From: Phycisphaerae bacterium
GTDB lineage: Bacteria > Planctomycetota > Phycisphaerae > Phycisphaerales > UBA1924
NCBI GenBank assembly: GCA_030429705.1
Contig: JAUIES010000002.1
Coordinates: forward strand, 188,001 to 252,000
DNA length: 64,000 bases
Direction of reading: 5' to 3'
Shown here: piece by piece, positions 61,685-64,000 of the stretch
Position numbering within the stretch: the first letter of the stretch is position 1
How the letters are laid out: each line of letters begins with the position of its first letter
Made by a program: the position numbers and the translations under genes
Notes under the pieces: model-generated
Seen by the model: the letters and a program-made list of their open reading frames with translations, nothing else
Databases searched by the model: none
Told to the model about the DNA's origin: nothing

Positions 61685-62328
61685 CCGATACTCCCTTCGC
61701 CTTCGCTTGGTCCGACGACCAGCGTGTTGTCAGCGTTTGCCTTGAGAACCTGGACGCTTGCCTGCCGCAGCAACTCAGGGCCGTTACTCACTGCTGTCAT
61801 CGTGCGCAGCGCGCCGCGAACGACGATCTGGACTTGACCGGACCCTTGACCGGCAGCCGGAATCGTGACATAGACCTTGGCTGTGCGCCCGACGGCATCA
61901 CGAATCGAAATGTTACCACTTGCTCGGAGACCGTACACCGACTTCATGATCTGATAGAGGAGCCACACCATGCCCACGCCGGCGACCATTGCAATGACCA
62001 GGCTCACCGGCATACTCAAGTCACTTCCTCGATATGCACCGATTCCCCCCCAGCCGGCGCCCATGCAAAATGCAGCGATGGCTTGAAGTGAAATGAACTC
62101 GAACGCAAAGTCAGAAGATGAATCGCCGGTCTCGATGCCGTCGAAGTCTGCTCCATCGACACCGCCATCAAATCCTCCCGCGTCACCACCGCCGTCGCCA
62201 TCGTCCATCCCTGCGCTCATCATGACGATGCGCAACAGGAACAAGAGCGTGCCCAGCACCGCGGGCAGCGTAAAGATGAGCGCGTAATCGTTTAAAAACA
62301 GGTCATACATGTTGACCACCTCCGACAT
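61681..62328 (-). CDS. NfeD-like membrane protein, partner of flotillin
   Basis: A protein of 215 residues. It has a transmembrane helix (about 15-37), a Gly/Asp-rich flexible stretch (DDGDGGGDAGGFDGGVDGAD), two further helices (about 83-103 and 110-132), and a C-terminal OB-like domain (ISIRDAVGRTAKVYVTIPAA, QVQIVVRGALRTMTAVS). It fits the NfeD family that works with SPFH proteins. The Asp-rich stretch is an unusual addition. The flotillin gene overlaps its end by four bases. The first ATG at 62328 is used; a second one at 62310 is possible. Confidence 0.8.
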   Translation of the reverse strand: MSEVVNMYDLFLNDYALIFTLPAVLGTLLFLLRIVMMSAGMDDGDGGGDAGGFDGGVDGADFDGIETGDSSSDFAFEFISLQAIAAFCMGAGWGGIGAYRGSDLSMPVSLVIAMVAGVGMVWLLYQIMKSVYGLRASGNISIRDAVGRTAKVYVTIPAAGQGSGQVQIVVRGALRTMTAVSNGPELLRQASVQVLKANADNTLVVGPSEGEGSIG

Positions 62329-62458
62329 GGCGTGCCGTCGATGGTACAGATTTACCGCCGACTACTCGGCGAACCCCTTCGGCACGAGCCTTCACTTGTC
62401 TCATTAGGAATTCACCCTGCGCCGTTTCTGACCACAGACTCGCTATGCTGCCGTATTC

Positions 62459-63733
62459 ATGCCCGACGCACCAGCAACATCCACTCCCCAGCCCCGGAAT
62501 AGTCGTAAAGAAAATCCGTTCACGCGAAGTTTGGCCGGTGTCATCGGTCTCGTCACGCTCGGGATTATCATTGCAGCCTGCTTTCTGACTGTCCCTTGGA
62601 CCTTTGCAACACCCGTAAACGACGATGGTACAAAGAGTACCGTTCAACGATTTGTTGCGGGATCGCCAAATCAAGCACGGATTCCCCCGATGTGGTGGCC
62701 AGAAGATCAGCACACCTATCGACGACTGATCGAAGTCGCCCCGACTGAAGAACGCGACCGGATCGCTGCAGAAATCGCCCGAGACTCGAACACAACCGTG
62801 TCGTCCGTGCTTTCGCTCCAAAGTGAGGAACAAACGAAGCGCCTCGCAGAGGGAGTCAAGTCGACCTGGCCCAGATTTGCACTTGGTTCAGATGCACTCG
62901 GTCGATCGCTGTTCGTGCGCATTCTCGTTGGAGGCACCATCTCGATCGGTGTCGGTATTGCGGCTGCTCTCATTTCTGTTTTCATCGGCACGCTCTATGG
63001 AGCGACCGCCGGGTATGTCGGCGGGCGCCTCGACGCAGTCATGATGCGCATCGTCGACATTTTGTACGGCCTGCCGTACATCCTGCTCGTCGTCCTGATT
63101 GCGGTCGCTGCCGACGGGGCGATTGATCGTTGGCAACGAACCAAGATTGAACAGGCATCAGAACAGCGGGCAGCATGGATCGAGCAGGAAGTTGCTCAGG
63201 CTGCCGATCCCACCGGAGCGAGACCCGAGATCGAAGCCGAAGCCTCAACGAAGTTCAGCACCGGCGAACTGTCGAGCGGGCAACGAGCCGCGATTGATGT
63301 CCTGGCGCTCCTCGTCGCGATCGGTGGTGTCAGTTGGCTGACCATGGCGCGCGTTGTGCGTGGTCAGGTCCTCAGTCTCAAGGCGCAACCGTTCGTCGAG
63401 TCTGCTCGTGCGATCGGTGCGCCGGTGCCGTGGATCTTCACTCGGCACCTGTTGCCGAATCTGCTCGGCCCGATCATCGTGTACGCCACCCTGACGGTAC
63501 CTCAAGCCATTTTGCAGGAGAGTTTTCTCAGTTTTCTCGGGATCGGTGTCAAGCCACCACTTCCAAGTTGGGGCAATCTGGCTGCCGACGGGCTGAGTGA
63601 ACTCAATCGTCACCGAAGCCATTGGTGGTTGCTGTTTTTCCCATGCCTTCTGCTCGGGGTGACGCTGCTCGGGCTGAACTTCGTCGGAGAGGGACTACGC
63701 GAAGCGTTTGATCCCAAGCGAGCACGCAAATGA
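62459..63733 (+). CDS. Oligopeptide/dipeptide ABC transporter permease, OppC/DppC type
   Basis: A permease of 424 residues. The N-terminal transmembrane helix (23-45) is followed by a large extracytoplasmic stretch (about 46-145) that ends in the family motif ALGSDALGRSLFVRILVGG. The core has five more helices. The EAA loop is VESARAIGAPVPWIFTRHLL, and SFLGIGVKPPLPSWGNL is the family end motif. A hydrophilic segment of about 55 residues (about 221-278), rich in Gln/Glu/Ala, interrupts the core between two helices. The OppD-like gene overlaps it by four bases (ATGA). Confidence 0.9.
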   Translation: MPDAPATSTPQPRNSRKENPFTRSLAGVIGLVTLGIIIAACFLTVPWTFATPVNDDGTKSTVQRFVAGSPNQARIPPMWWPEDQHTYRRLIEVAPTEERDRIAAEIARDSNTTVSSVLSLQSEEQTKRLAEGVKSTWPRFALGSDALGRSLFVRILVGGTISIGVGIAAALISVFIGTLYGATAGYVGGRLDAVMMRIVDILYGLPYILLVVLIAVAADGAIDRWQRTKIEQASEQRAAWIEQEVAQAADPTGARPEIEAEASTKFSTGELSSGQRAAIDVLALLVAIGGVSWLTMARVVRGQVLSLKAQPFVESARAIGAPVPWIFTRHLLPNLLGPIIVYATLTVPQAILQESFLSFLGIGVKPPLPSWGNLAADGLSELNRHRSHWWLLFFPCLLLGVTLLGLNFVGEGLREAFDPKRARK

Positions 63734-64000
63734 CCAGCATTCTGCACAGCAAACCCGCTGCGATACCAAAGCCGGTGCTCACGGTCGAAGACCTTGCGGT
63801 ATCGTTTGACAACGGTGGGGGCGACCGCATCCAGGCTGTCAATGGCGTCCACATGACACTGTTCCCGAATCAGACGCTCGCAGTCGTCGGTGAATCTGGT
63901 TGTGGGAAGTCAGTCACAGCTCTTTCGACGCTGCGGCTAATCCCGTCGCCACCAGGGCGATGTGACCGGGGCCGCATTCTGTTCAGCCCGCCCGATCAAG
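63730..64000 (+). CDS. Oligopeptide ABC transporter ATP-binding protein, OppD/DppD type (partial)
   Basis: The first 90 codons are in the window; the gene continues beyond it. VLTVEDLAVSFDNGGGDRIQ opens the domain and GESGCGKSVTALSTLRLIPS is the Walker A motif with the typical S-V-T-A-L-S continuation of OppD/DppD. A short polar extension precedes. It overlaps the permease gene by four bases, so translation is coupled. The following gene is probably oppF or an equivalent, outside the window. Confidence 0.92.
   Translation, partial: MTSILHSKPAAIPKPVLTVEDLAVSFDNGGGDRIQAVNGVHMTLFPNQTLAVVGESGCGKSVTALSTLRLIPSPPGRCDRGRILFSPPDQ

Overview
The window reads as chromosomal DNA of a planctomycete, most likely a member of the class Phycisphaerae. 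The evidence is indirect but consistent. Two secreted proteins end in paired LDFFDVQ/FNFFDVQ-type blocks (the GC-type dockerin-like domain typical of Phycisphaerae). Two others end in PEP-CTERM or PEP-CTERM-like sorting tails. There is a large PVC-type dehydrogenase/HEAT/cytochrome c protein. A WXG100/FtsK cluster has the gene order I associate with planctomycetes. Codon use is moderately GC-rich throughout, except for one AT-rich patch. No 16S rRNA, tRNA or CRISPR array is visible, so the placement is inference.

Layout. 1-5500: a possible fliD start leaving the window, two membrane proteins, then a minus-strand aldehyde dehydrogenase operon (active ALDH, GNAT, truncated catalytically dead ALDH) and a PEP-CTERM-like secreted protein. 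5500-13500: a haemolysin III/PAQR protein, a PEP-CTERM protein with promoter and terminator, a two-RCK potassium channel, an SDR oxidoreductase, a DUF2156-GNAT fusion and a CPBP protease. 13500-19500: thiC under a TPP riboswitch, an ArsR/SRPBCC/membrane-protein operon with a palindromic operator, a dockerin-tailed secreted protein and a DinB protein. 19600-24700: a GldA/GldF/GldG/DUF4340 ABC operon and an EthD protein.

24700-27050 is an accessory-looking stretch. It holds a 21-bp tandem array, an AT-rich lipoprotein gene with a perfect extended -10 promoter, and about 640 bases of degenerate non-coding sequence. 27066-30730 holds a helical/Fn3-like protein, a GlcG/HbpS protein, a DUF4442 protein, a divergent Gfo/Idh-like gene and an enlarged RNase P RNA gene with two structured expansions.

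30948-36440 is the most interesting block: a compact type VII secretion-like locus. It has a WXG100-like protein, a coiled-coil protein, a second tiny WXG100-like protein and a 1307-residue membrane-anchored FtsK/EssC-type ATPase. The genes overlap or lie 3-7 bases apart. No canonical EccB/D/E or EsaA/EssA/EssB partner is seen.

36486-49000: PtsN-type EIIA, an RsmB-like rRNA methyltransferase, a histidine kinase with a receiver-XRE regulator, two secreted proteins (PQQ-like propeller with dockerin; beta-helix with PA14-like end), a short RecQ helicase, a fused DinB protein, an SRPBCC protein and Tam. 49018-64000: the large HEAT/cytochrome protein, a P1B-4 metal ATPase, an aspartate aminotransferase, the rpsO-pnp pair, a cold-shock protein, a histidine kinase, a flotillin/NfeD pair and the start of an oligopeptide ABC transporter operon that runs off the right edge.
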